Positions 1 to 22,162 of a stretch of 64,000 bases of DNA are shown here, one piece after another; position 1 is the first letter of the stretch, and every line of letters starts with the position of its first letter. Under the pieces are notes generated by a model. The model did no database searches and was not told where the DNA came from. It worked only from the letters and a program-made list of their open reading frames with translations. Origin of the DNA: Brasenia schreberi (lineage: Eukaryota; Streptophyta; Magnoliopsida; Nymphaeales; Cabombaceae). A program made the translations under genes and the position numbers. The stretch spans positions 19,627,501 to 19,691,500 of the forward strand of contig JAYKKT010000073.1 of assembly GCA_036023115.1 (NCBI GenBank). Direction: 5' to 3'.

Positions 1-10266
<10,266 letters not shown>

Positions 10267-10954
10267 ACAGTGGATGACGCATTGACCATGTCTTGTTTGT
10301 TATGGTCGTACTGGTGAAGGTAATGCCCGCATTGTTGAGGAATGGTGTTCCGTAGGGCTTTGTGTCTTGTTGAATTGCCAGTCATGTCTGTGCCTACATG
10401 CGAGTCAAATGGATAATAGAGAGCCCCAATCTCAGTGCGAGTACAGTTATTCATTAAAGTTGGTTGGTGGTGCTTCTGAGAGGCTTTCGTTTTGTCATAT
10501 TCTTGTGTATCCTATGTAATTGTTCCATTCACGTCATGGGTTGGAGAAAAATCAATAGGATGTGTGATTATACATGCCGTATTCTTTCTCTTTTTACGTA
10601 TTGCAGGGTTTGTTATGTTATTACATGCATAATTTAAGTTTATTTTTGGCTTCTTTACCTGACTTCCGCATGTCTGTTCAATATTTACTTGCGGTACGAC
10701 TACTAAGCAGAGATCTTCGAGTGTTGAGCAGATTTCACGAGCTTTTGGAATGTAAAATGCTTGAATCAGGTGGGGATTGGTGTATGCTCTCCATGCTACC
10801 GAATGTCCATTATAGGAACAGTAGCAATTGCTTGAATGGAATTGTGCTATTCTATTAAGTTTAGTGCACCCTCGGATTTTACAGAAACCAACCGATCCAT
10901 TAATAGAGCGGCTTACACGCACCCTATTTTTGCAGAAAATGTAAGCAAGTCTGT
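10267..10954. other. 3' UTR and spacer after the LMBR1-like gene
   Basis: The 3' UTR probably occupies the first few hundred bases. Open frames here (for example minus strand 10512-10991) resemble no family I know, and I see no other feature. Confidence 0.4.
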
Positions 10955-11735
10955 AAACAAGATGAAGTATTTTGGTGTATGTTATTTGCATATTACATTG
11001 TATCAGTGGATGAGTTTAAGAAAAAGTTAATAAAAAACTGAAACTATGGAGAGAAACATTAGAAAGTAAGTGCTTTCAACTTAGTTGAAGAAAGACTATA
11101 TGCAAGGTAAGTTTTATCGTTTGGTTAATTCATAGTCTTTAGAAATTAAGATTGGTACCTATTTTATCTCTCATCATAAAAGTTTTAAATATGGAAGGTC
11201 AATTTTTCATAGTGATGAAAAAATTGATGGAGATGTTTCATATAAAATTAATGTTGGTTATTATTCTATGAGAAGAAGATTCTATTAAAGTTAAAAGGTA
11301 AATATTATTTAGCAACAATTGGTTATGAGTGTTGGGTAGTTAATCATCAACATGTTCAAAAGATGTTTGTGATAGAAATAAAAATGTTGAGATTAATGAA
11401 TGATCATAGAAGAAAAGATCGTATACATAGTGAGATTAAAAACAAATTGAGAGTAACACCTATAGAAGATAAAATGAGAGAAAATTGTATAAGATGCTTT
11501 GGACATGTAAAAAGATGATCAAAGAATTTTTTTTGAACAAAGTATGAAAAAGTAGATTGTTAAAATGTTAAAAAGAGGAATAGGAAGAGCACAAAAGTAT
11601 TGAAAAGATACAATAAAAAAAACGATCGTTCATGTTAACTGTAAGTATGACCCAAGACAAAGTTTTGTGGAAATAAAGAATTCATGTAGTCAGCCTCATC
11701 TAATATGAAAAAGGCTTAATTGTTGTATGCTTTGT
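10955..11735 (+). mobile_element. RTE-type LINE fragment, 3' half of the reverse transcriptase region
   Basis: The broken translation follows the plant RTE pattern. It begins with a degenerate CMLFA-YIVSVDEF (canonical LFADDIVL; here the catalytic Asp pair is altered). It continues with VINHQHVQKMFVIEIKMLRL, KLRVTPIEDKMRENCIRCFG and HVKR. It ends in the 3' signature around 'tctaatatgaaaaaggcttaattgttg'. Many stops make it non-functional. It sits between the LMBR1-like gene and PDX1. Confidence 0.75.
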
Positions 11736-12490
11736 AAGGGCTACAATTCTTGCTGTGAATGCCCTGATCGAGTGACGTGCAATCCACGAACCAAAAGGTG
11801 TTGCTGGCAGGTACGTTGCTGTTTATCATATCTTAGTGGCTTCTACGAACCCTGTTAAATTTATTTGGCTTGGAGAGTTAGTATGATACGTGGCGTGCTG
11901 CTTATGCTTTACGTAGACGGCTGCGAGTCTACATAAAATAAGCAAAATAAAGCTGGGACATAGAGCGAGTGTGGTGAAAACGAGGGAGTGGAAGATGCTG
12001 AGATGTGCAACGAGCGGCAAAGCTTTGAGGGTGATCCCAAGCCACGGAATAATGAAAGAGGGACAGTATTTGTGTTTATGCAATTCGGTCCTTTTCATGC
12101 GTTTCGTGAAATAAAATTGATGTCTGTTCATTAGCATAACGATGCTGCATTGCCAAACCGAGAGAGAGAGAGAGTCGTTGGTTAAGTAAACTTGAACGAG
12201 CTAACAATTGGTTTGGCCCCATCTTCCTTTGGGGGACGCAGACAGAGAGAAAGGAAACGGAACGGATGTAGAGATCTCCGGTTTTAGTTGTAGTTACATG
12301 ACCTCTGGTTGCAGGCCTCGTATTTAGTAGATCTAAAAGCTAAATAAAACTGGGAGAAGGTAAAAGAAAATATATAAATTGAAGAGAACTTAGAAAAGGG
12401 CACTGAAACTGGCAGTCTAAACTGTCCGTTTGGGTTCAGTCTAGTTCCCGTCCGTTTGGTTTCGGTCTAGTTCCGGTTTATGAAAACATT
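11736..12490. other. spacer, including GGTTC-rich repeat copy B
   Basis: No gene recognised. Around 12405-12560 there are repeated GTCCGTTTGG, GGTTCAGTC and GGTTTCGGTCTAGTTCC words that resemble the dispersed GGTTC-rich family. A short GA microsatellite lies at about 12162-12174. Confidence 0.4.
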
Positions 12491-13060
12491 TACATTTCTG
12501 GTCCAATTCATTTTGAAACTAGTTTGGTTCAGTTCAAACCGTCTAACAGGTTAACGGGGCGTATCCAATGGATGGTTTTATAACAAGGGAACAATAACTG
12601 ACGTCTGCAAGTTAGGTCTCGCTGCATTCTATGTATATAAGAAGACTGATCGTGCAATCTCCTACGTATGCATACTTATCCTTAACTTTTTGTGAGTACG
12701 AGTCTCATTTGAAAAGCAATAAAAGTATTTTAAAAAATATAAAAGACACTATTTTTACACTCATGTCCCGAAATTGTGACAATACGTCCAATTCATTTTG
12801 AAAAGTAATAATACACTTCTAGTCCAATTCATTTTGAAACCAGTTTGGTTCTCATTCAAACCGTTGATTTATGTCCAATGAATGGTAAAAAAAGAACGAT
12901 AAACGTTTGTGAGTTAGGTCTCACTATTTATATATATACGGATCCTATCTTTGAAATATTGCATACGTATTTAAATCCATGGGTATGAGTCTCGTCTCAA
13001 AAGCCGTAAAAGTAATTAAAAAAACATGATTATTGCATTCATGTCCCAAAGTAAACAATG
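12491..13060. repeat. diverged tandem duplication upstream of PDX1 (two units of about 250-320 bp)
   Basis: Unit 1 starts near 12491 and unit 2 near 12811 (offset about 320). Both begin with 'tacaYttctRgtccaattca' and continue through GAAACNAGTTTGGTT, TCCAATGRATGGT, AGTTAGGTCTC, GCATACGTAT, GAGTCTC, AAAAGYNRTAAAAGTA and CATTCATGTCCC-like blocks in the same order. A third partial copy of the first block is at 12787-12806. Divergence is substantial. The ends are not TG...CA, so I do not call it an LTR pair. Confidence 0.6.
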
Positions 13061-13126
13061 AGTATGCATTGTGAGGTTGCATATCGAATCTCTTTCTCTC
13101 TCTCAAATCCCCTTCTTTCTTTTGTG

Positions 13127-13135
13127 TATATATAA
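13127..13135 (+). promoter_or_regulatory. TATA box of PDX1
   Basis: TATATATAA preceded by a long CT-rich tract (13090-13122). A start about 30 bases downstream would leave a leader of about 290 bases before the ATG at 13451. Confidence 0.5.
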
Positions 13136-13450
13136 TCGTTAGGTCACTTGCCCGAGAAGTCGTTCTTCGTTTCCTTCCTCGTTCGGCCGAGATCGTGCAG
13201 AATTGCTAGGTTTGTGCTCCCTCTCTCTTTTTCTCTTTCCATTCTCATTCGGCACGACGTTTGGCTAGTCGATTGTCGTTATCGTTTATGCTTCGGTTGT
13301 CGTTCCGACGAAATAGCGGATTGTGATTGTCTTTGATGTCCGAATGTCGTCTGAGCAATTTTTCTTTTCTTCTGTCCCTTTTTTTTCTCTACAGATCTTT
13401 CTCTCATTCTCCGTCAGCAGATCGATCGATTTCTATTAATTGAATCCGAG

Positions 13451-14380
13451 ATGGCCAGCAGTGGAGTTGTGACCCTTTACGGCAACGGTTCCATCACGGA
13501 GGCCAAGAAATCTCCCTTTTCCGTCAAGGTGGGACTCGCTCAAATGCTGAGGGGCGGTGTCATTATGGACGTCGTCAACGCGGAGCAAGCCAGGATCGCC
13601 GAAGAAGCCGGTGCCTGCGCGGTCATGGCCCTCGAACGCGTCCCCGCCGATATCCGGGCACAGGGAGGTGTTGCTCGAATGAGCGATCCCGGTCTGATCA
13701 AAGAGATCAAGCAGGCCGTCACCATACCAGTGATGGCCAAAGCAAGGATCGGCCATTTTGTGGAAGCTCAGTTGCTCGAAGCCATCGGCGTCGACTACGT
13801 GGATGAGAGCGAGGTACTGACCGTCGCCGATGAGGAGCATCACATCAACAAGCACAATTTCCGCGTCCCCTTCGTTTGTGGGTGTCGCAATCTGGGCGAG
13901 GCACTCAGGAGGATAAGGGAAGGTGCCGCCATGATCAGGACCAAGGGAGAAGCCGGCACCGGGAACGTCGTCGAGGCCGTGAGGCATGTGCGCTCCGTCA
14001 TGGGGGACATAAGGCTCCTCCGCAACATGGACGACGACGAGGTCTTCTCCTTCGCCAAGAAGATATCCGCTCCTTATGACCTCGTGATGCAGACCAAGCA
14101 GCTCGGGAGGCTTCCCGTCGTGCACTTCGCAGCCGGAGGCGTCGCGACTCCGGCAGACGCTGCGTTGATGATGCAGCTAGGCTGTGACGGCGTTTTCGTG
14201 GGTTCCGGCATCTTCAAGAGCGGTGATCCTGCTCGACGGGCTCGGGCCATTGTGCAGGCCGTGACCCACTATAGCGATCCTGAGATCCTCGCAGAAGTCA
14301 GCTGTGGATTGGGTGAGGCTATGGTGGGCATCAACTTGAACGATGATAAGGTTGAAAGGTATGCCAACCGATCAGAGTGA
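13451..14380 (+). CDS. PDX1: pyridoxal 5'-phosphate synthase catalytic subunit PDX1, intronless
   Basis: 309 residues, the usual length. PDX1 condenses ribose 5-phosphate (or ribulose 5-phosphate) and glyceraldehyde 3-phosphate with ammonia, supplied by the PDX2 glutaminase, to make pyridoxal 5'-phosphate in the cytosol. The (beta/alpha)8 barrel key residues are all present: Asp40 (GGVIMDVVN), first imine lysine Lys97 ([10 protein letters not shown]), second lysine Lys165 ([10 protein letters not shown]), and the phosphate-binding [11 protein letters not shown] and [11 protein letters not shown] loops. The N-terminus (GVVTLYGNG) and the length match plant PDX1.1/PDX1.3 rather than the catalytically inactive PDX1.2. 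Single exon, as in many plants. The coding region is clearly more GC-rich than its surroundings. ATG context GAGATGGCC. The gene is convergent with the cyclophilin gene on the minus strand. Confidence 0.98.
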   Translation: MASSGVVTLYGNGSITEAKKSPFSVKVGLAQMLRGGVIMDVVNAEQARIAEEAGACAVMALERVPADIRAQGGVARMSDPGLIKEIKQAVTIPVMAKARIGHFVEAQLLEAIGVDYVDESEVLTVADEEHHINKHNFRVPFVCGCRNLGEALRRIREGAAMIRTKGEAGTGNVVEAVRHVRSVMGDIRLLRNMDDDEVFSFAKKISAPYDLVMQTKQLGRLPVVHFAAGGVATPADAALMMQLGCDGVFVGSGIFKSGDPARRARAIVQAVTHYSDPEILAEVSCGLGEAMVGINLNDDKVERYANRSE

Positions 14381-15404
14381 TGGCTGAAGAAGCACAAAGA
14401 GGATTATAGTGGTTAGGTCCCTAAGTCGATATTTCTGTGGACTAAAATCTATAAAACAAGCTATGGCCATAGAAGAATAACTTTCTCATTTGCTTCCAGC
14501 TTTATCTTTAGTATCCCATCTGTTGTTGGGTGATCATTGTTTAGATTAGTGGTGTTGAACAACAAGAACTTTTCTGCAATCTCTAAGTCGCCACTGTCGT
14601 TATTATCTTTGTCTTTTGGTTTTCCTCCTTTGTTGTCTCTAATAGTCACACTTTTTGATGATCTGTTCTGCAAATTCTCTCTCCTTTTAAGGTTCATTTG
14701 GTCACCCGATCAGACCAGCCTTATGAGAGAGGGAGTCGACTCGTGATGCTTGTGAATGTTTTGTGTTCCTTGGTTCGTGCGGCACTTTGCTGATCATTTG
14801 TACTTCTGCACACTGCTTTCCGATCTTAATGTTTACACCTGTGCTGAATTTTTATCTCAATTTCTCCTTTGTTCTCATGGTTTGTGATCCATTGTAAGAA
14901 TTGTTTATCTTGGATTTTGTTGCTTTCACATTGGTAGTTGTATCGAGTAGTAGTATCGTTGAAATAAGTTAAAATTTAGGTAAGCATTGTATCACTGGAA
15001 AGTAGGGTTAGTTTTACAAAGCAAAATTGATTAGATGTTAGATATATTCAACACATGTTGATTAAAATAGGGATGGGTCTTGCATATTTTTATTTTTTAT
15101 GTGATAAGAAGATACCTCCTCTCGAGGAGTTGAAAACAGCGGTAGGGTTGAGTGTTAGACGGTCACTCATTACCTGTGCAAAACATGTAAAATATGTTTG
15201 TAGCAAGAAGTGGATGTATGATCGCACTAGGAAAGTATTTATAATAAGGTTATTATAGAAAAAGATGAGACAACATAGAGAGAAGAAACTAGACAATCAT
15301 AGAGAAAAGAAAATTGTAAAGTGGTGAAAAGAACTATTAGATTTTGAATTGAAGATAACTACTGATGACAAAAAAAATGTGCGTAATGACGAAGAAGAGC
15401 CATA
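14381..15404. other. PDX1 3' UTR and unassigned spacer
   Basis: The 3' UTR is T-rich. The frames at 14461-14746 and 15055-15258 show no family resemblance. I see no other feature. Confidence 0.35.
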
Positions 15405-15452
15405 CAGCACGCTTCTAGAGTGGGGAAAGGGCTTGGTTGTTGTGGTTGTTTT
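15405..15452 (+). repeat. RTE LINE 3'-end stub
   Basis: 'ctagagtggggaaagggct' followed by tggttgttgtggttgttt is the RTE 3' terminus plus a TTG-type tail. It is truncated to its last about 45 bases. Confidence 0.6.
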
Positions 15453-16744
15453 CCAGCTGTAGGAATCTTATCGTGTAGCCCGATGGAGAATACTGCTAGG
15501 AGAAAAGGGATGTGCAGGTGTCCTTTCGGTGTACTCTACTCATTTGAGCACCTATTTTTGGGATCTGTTAAACGGAACCCAAGAGTCGGTACTTACCACG
15601 GGCCATTTGTCAGCAAGCAAAATCTGCGATGGTTGAACGAAGAGGAGGTTGAAATGAGGAGCACCACCAGATGAAAACCGCATAAGGATCCATCGGCACA
15701 CACACATGCACATAAATTTTACGGGCAACACTTGATGAAAATGAATGTACGAGTACATTGGTCTGACAAACGCTGGTCTGTTGCAAGAAACCGAGCTGTA
15801 CTAATTTGGCGCAGATTTTCACATAGGCCTAATGTGCAAAACATAGTTACATTAAGGTCCAATGAGAACAGAAAATGAGGAAGAGGAATTTCAAACCTTC
15901 ATTAGGCCTACCGGAAGAATTTTCTGGATTAGCCTTGACTAGTTTGATTTGTTGAGATCCCTTAATAGAAGCAAGATGTACCCTTGTGTGAATCTCGTTT
16001 TGCGACTTGAACCATCCGACTCTTCAAAACTAACTCATCTTAGGGTCATAACACGAACTTCACAACTATTGCGAAGCTTGATACACAATTAGCAGGCGCC
16101 AGACTCCACCTTCAAGCGTTGCAGCGTACCCAAAAACGAGTTAAGTGTCTTCTTCAAATTTCAATTGGCAAGTTGGGGGTTAGGAAGACCTTGTGTCATA
16201 TGATACTTTACATTCTTTTGAATTATGGGCATGCTTGGCTCACCAGTGAATTTGATGTGAATTCTCAACTTATGAGAGCACAAGTTATAACCAGGCAACT
16301 GAAGCAAACGTGGGAAATATATTCATCTCAGCCACGAGCTTCAAAAGCACTGAAGCTTGATTCCCCCAACTTGCGAGAGAATCCACCTCCCACTCAAGGG
16401 GAATCGAGAAGATTCACAGGAAAAAACAGTCCCTTGCATGGGTTGAAGCCAGACGTGCCATTGGTGTGTCAATTGAAGCATTCTCTAACAACCAACCCTT
16501 CATTACCAAAATATTTAGTTATGATCGCCAGGATTCCACAACCAAGTAATCAAAAGCAGTCTGCCGTACATTAGATAATGTTAATGTCTTTCAAATTTTA
16601 AGTAAATAGGATTGCCCTAAGAAAGCAAACACCTACAAGTATGAAAGCTAGGTTGCACCAGATCTCCAAACACATTAATTCCTTCACATTACAGTATGGG
16701 AGAATCGGAGATTGCATGATGCTGAAAATTCAGACAGCAGGCTT
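15453..16744. other. spacer between PDX1 and cyclophilin; one unexplained 151-codon frame
   Basis: A plus-strand frame at 16119-16574 (151 codons) has a Lys/Pro/Ser-rich composition and no family I recognise. An alternate frame over 16370-16560 also stays open for a stretch. The 3' UTR of the cyclophilin gene probably extends down from 16745. Confidence 0.3.
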
Positions 16745-19700
16745 TCACAGTGGCAATTCACCGCTGTCGGAAATGACAACTTTGCTTTTGGGTGTGCCGC
16801 TTTGCTTCCCTTCTGCTTCTATTTTGTAAACAACATCCATCCCAGACAAAACCTTTCCGAACACAACATGCTTGCCATCCAACCTATAAACAAAATGCAT
16901 GATGAACAGAAAAACACCTGAATACTGAATCTTGATAATTTGATAAAGTTAATGGCGAACATACCAACTGGTTGTGACAGTAGTGATGAAAAATTGTGAT
17001 CCATTGGTATCTGGACCAGCATTTGCCATAGACAGAAGACCTGCAAAGCGAGAACCTCTGGAGCGTCAATATACCATTCAAACAGCATCGAGCATAAATT
17101 CAAAATAAAGGGGTTCCAGGAAAGTGCAGCAGAAATCTGTCTTGCAAAGAATTTTATTTTATCTTTTCATTTTTAATCTTGAATTGTTTATGAAATATGC
17201 TAGATATTTAACAGATAACTTAATACTTTTATGCTAATAATGATTGTGTACCACTAGATATGTTACATTTCCATAATATCCTGCTAACGCTATACTAGAT
17301 AAAGTGCTGATTGTGCGCTATCCACTATTATAACAGTAGAATGCGCAAAAACTAACAATAATCTGATAACTGAAACAATACCAGATTAAACCCTCAAACG
17401 TCATGTTCACACAGATCGATAGCATACTTTTCTATCCAAATGTCAGAAACAACTCTACCTGGTCCGGCATGTTTTATTTTGAAGTTCTCGTCAGGGAAAG
17501 ATCTTCCATAGATTGATTCTCCACCAATCCCATTTCCATGAGTAAAATCACCACCTTGAATCATAAAGCTAGGAATAATCCTGTGGAAAGAGCTCCCTTT
17601 GTAGTGAAGAGGCTTCCCGCTACTCCCTGTACCTTTTTCACCTGCAGCAATGAAACAGGAGAATAGGAGACTCGATTTATGCACATGGTATTTCAGAAAG
17701 ACAGATCAGTAGAGTAGCTTTGTTCGTCCTAAGGTGAAGGGGCAACATGATCAATACAAAAGATGCATCTTATGTGCAAGACAACGCAAAGGAAAAACTA
17801 GCTCCTAATGGGAAGGGGAGTATTTGAATTATGAAAAACCACAAAACATTCAAAATGAGAGAACCTTTGCCAGCAATGAAGCCAACAAAAGCCACTTTTT
17901 CTTTTGGATGGTTTAGGAGAAGAGTTTAGAGAAGAGGTGTTATTGCCTCCAAAGACGAGCATTAAAGAAAAGAAAAACCAAAGAAAGTCAACAGTGGTCA
18001 CATGCAGCTTCTTCACAATGCATGACTATTGAAAGAGCAACTACTCTAGACTCACCAAGCATACCTGAGAAACAGGTCCTTGGCAATGGTTCCATGATAG
18101 AGATGAGTCCAACACAAAGCTATGAAGCACACGAATGCCTCTGCAAGAATCTAAGGTCTACATCAATAAAAACCAAGCCTTTTCCCACACTAGGTGGGTC
18201 TAGCTAAATGGATTCTTTGATGCCATAGTGTGTGATCTTGTGCCATATCAGTAATTATCTCCAAATATAGCCATAACATGTCTAATAATCTCTTTCCAAT
18301 ACTTTGTAGTCTTCCTCTGCCTCTTTTAAATTGTTCATTGTCTAGTTTCTTGCAGTCTTATTGAAGCTTTTTTTGGACACCTCTCTATGTGTCCAAGCCA
18401 CTTTAAACGTGTCTCCTCTTATCGTCTACCGATACTACCCCTACTTTTTCTCTAATAACCTCATTATAGACACGATCTTTTCTCATATGACTGCATCCAC
18501 CTCAATATTTTCATTTCTATCACAAATATCTTTTGCACACATTGATTATTGACTGCCCAACACTTAGCACCATATATTTTGTTGATCTAACTGCTATTTC
18601 ATAATATTTGCCTTTCAACTTTAGTAATATCTTTTTATCACGTAAAAAGGGTTAAGATACCTCTCTATTTTAGCCAACCTGTGTTGATTCTATGTATAAC
18701 ATTTTCATAAATTTTCATCGCTTTGAAAGGCTGATCCATGAGTATTTGAATTGTCCTTTTGAGTAATGCAATGCTTACCAATTTCAACTTCCGTATCATC
18801 CTCACAACGAGAACTTTATATATTATGTCTTCGTTCTACTAATTTGAAAACCCTTTGTTTCTAATGTTTTACTCCACAACTCAAGTTTCTTGTTTACTAA
18901 TACAATATCTTCAGTAAATAATATACACCAAAGTACTACATCTTTAATGCCCTTTGCTAACTCATCTATAACCAAAGTGAACATGTAAGGACTTGGTAGT
19001 AACCCTTGAAGAAATTCAATACTAACTTCAAACGAATCAATAATCCCTTTATGAGTCGCTTTTGGCCATCATACATCTCCTTTATAAGTTTGATATAAGA
19101 AGGGGATATATTTCTTTAAAACTCTCTAAAGAACATCCCTTGATATTCTACGATAGGACCTTTCAAAATCAATAAATACCATATATAAGTTTTCTTCTTG
19201 GCTCTATAGTGTTGCATTAAATGTCTCAACAAGTGAATATCCTCAAAAGTAGATCACCTTAGCATGAATCCGAGATGGTTTTTAGTTGTACAAAATATTT
19301 GTCTCAACCTTCTTCCAGCAACTCGTTCTCATAGTTTTATTATATGACCCATTAACTTTCTGCCATGTTAATTTGCACAATTTTGAGTATCTCCTTCATT
19401 TTCATAAATGAGTATCAATATACTCTTCCTATATTCCTCGGGCATCTTTTTAATCTATCCAAATAATATTAAGTAATCTTGTAAGTCAATAGATACTTGA
19501 CTCCCTTAAAACTTTTTGTACCTCAATGGGAGTATCATCCAGTCCTACACATTTACCAGATTTCATAAGTTTAAGAGCTTCTTTCACTTCCATTTTTGTC
19601 CAACATACAAAATGATGTAAGGTCTAAGGAATTTAAATAGTATATATGCCCTCTCTAATGTTCACTTCCAGCAGCTTTCCATATTTTCAATCACGTTATA

Positions 19701-22074
19701 TCAACTAGCCCCCGTCTAGTATGGGAAAAGGCTTAGTTGTCGTTGTTGTTGTTGTTATTGTTGTTATATCAACTAGCCGATGAAAAGGAAAACACTGTAG
19801 CTTTGGCAATTTTGTCCAACAGAAACTGCAATGAGGCATACAGATTTCCATAATGCCAAAGAAGCTCCATTTGCTGCACAAAATAAACCACGGGAAGGCC
19901 TATAATCAGTTAGGACACCCATTTGCAATCAGATGACTTGCTCCAAGTCACAAAAAAATAGGATACAAGAATTTGTTGCTGCCTCAGTGAGGTATATACT
20001 TCTGCATGCAATGCACCCATTTACAATGTGATTTCAAGTCCACTTCACAGTGTGCATCTGTAATGTCTATTAACATTGGTCGACTTCACAACGCAAGCTT
20101 CCAAATTCAAATCCAGTTTCAGAGAGGCGCCTATCAAAACTGTATTAAAGTGGTTTATATTTGAGAGTAGGTCGGCAAGACAAAAGTGGGACAGATGGTG
20201 TTCCAAGTAGATTATCTCCAATCCAAAAGCTGGGGATTAATTCCAACAATTAAGAGGAACATTTGGCTTGGAAGGTATTAATGGTCATTTGAAGGTAGGT
20301 AGGCAAGGGAAAAGTTGGGTGGATGAGACCGCTTCAAAGAGATCATCTCCAATCCAAAAGGTGGGAATTAATTCCAAGAATTAAGAAAAATATTTGGTGA
20401 GATAGAGGTAGGCAAGGACTGGACTTGTAAATGGAGACAATCAACAACTCCAATTGCTTCTTTCACGAGGCACATCTATGAGCTATAATATACTATCTTG
20501 TTGTGTAAGCTTAAGCCAATAGCAGTAATCGCCCTTGATGTCCATAAATCAGGGCCATGCTCTCATTTAAAAAATCACAAAACTAAAATGAGTTTCTATG
20601 TAGTATGTCTACCTTTTCTCTTTCTCCTCTAGTCTATGTTGTAGAACACTCCTAGGGGGTCCCTTCTCTCTCTTTGCTTCTTCACCGCATCACAGCCTGT
20701 TTTAGGTCAGTTTACTAAAGCATCCCTAAACACCAGATTTCATCTTATGCCACTCATCTTGGACGGTCCTAATCATACCATTAACAGGAACATCCCCTTA
20801 TCTTAGATGACAAATTCAAGTTCTGAAACAAGCATGGATAGGCACAAGTGAGGCGCACTTCCAACTTCTAGTCTATTTGGGAGAGATGCCTGCCTACCAG
20901 AATAGGCCTTGACAACTAATACTGGTTCTTGTGAGAGGCTTTGCCAAATTAAGTAGTAAGTTAATCACCAACTTAGTAAATGGTGTGCAGAAGAGTAGTG
21001 GCACTGAATACAGAGCAGGAAGACCTTTTACATCTTCAAGATCCGCCATACAGGGTACGCTGTAAAAGCCAAAATAAGTGATTTGTTTCTATCTCTTATA
21101 ACACGGAGTCCTTTTTCACGCTCATGTCATGTGGAGACAGCTTCGGTTAACATTATTTTGAATCACAAAAAAGGTAATTGGCTCATCAAGTTATCCATTG
21201 AGCAAATGAAAAGCTTCAACAGGGATAAGAACAAATCAGCTATGTCAAGCAATACAAGGAGTAACTCCCAATGCTCTGTGTGTGTATGCATATCCACACA
21301 CACACACATGTATATATAACATATATACATATATATACTCATACCTGTGTATGCTTGTATGTGTGTGCATGTGAGCAAGAAAAAATAGAAAAAGATAGTA
21401 GAATACCTGTACAAAGAGCTCGAAAATTTTCTGCAGGTAGCAATTCAGAAAATACATGTCACTATATTTTGAGAAAGGTTATGCGCAAAGCTATTAAATT
21501 GGGCAAGATTGCAAAACTAAACTTCAGGGACAAATTAAGTAAACATGAAAGTTGGCACTTACCAGCTGTTTTAGGAACAGTTTTACCGAAAAGGCCAATA
21601 ACAATTTGACCTATGAACAACAGATGATATAGTTAGTGTAATATAGTGCCAAAATTTCACACACAAAGGAGACAAGTTCAAATTATGGGAAAACACTCGT
21701 GAAACAACTCAACTAAAGCAATAACTTAACTAGAATTCCAAAATACGAATCACATTTAAATTACTCAGCCACATGACTGAGACTGCTTATTTGTTTTCTC
21801 ATATCTGTATTCTCCTTGTTGAGAAGACGTCTATCTCCAAAAAGATTTCAAATTTAGTTTGCTTCTTACTTATGCCTCCTTAACCCATATCATAATCACC
21901 AATTGAAAGATAATTTCAAACAGTTTTTTCCTCAGAAAATTTTCAGATTAAAAAAATAAATATATAAGAAAAATAAAGCATATGAAAAAAATGGTCATCT
22001 TACAAACATTTTTTATGAAAAAGCACATAAACCATTAGAGAATTATTGTAAAGATAAAAAAAGAATAAACTAGA

Positions 22075-22162
<88 letters not shown>

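Noticed and set aside
10512..10991. 159-codon minus-strand frame after the LMBR1-like gene
   Set aside because: No recognisable domain, overlaps the probable 3' UTR and runs into LINE sequence.
12491..13060. pair of LTRs around a lost retrotransposon
   Set aside because: The units lack TG...CA ends and target duplication and lie almost head to tail with no internal region.
13436..14125. 229-codon minus-strand frame
   Set aside because: It is the antisense of the PDX1 coding region, left open by its GC-rich codon use; the sense product is certain.
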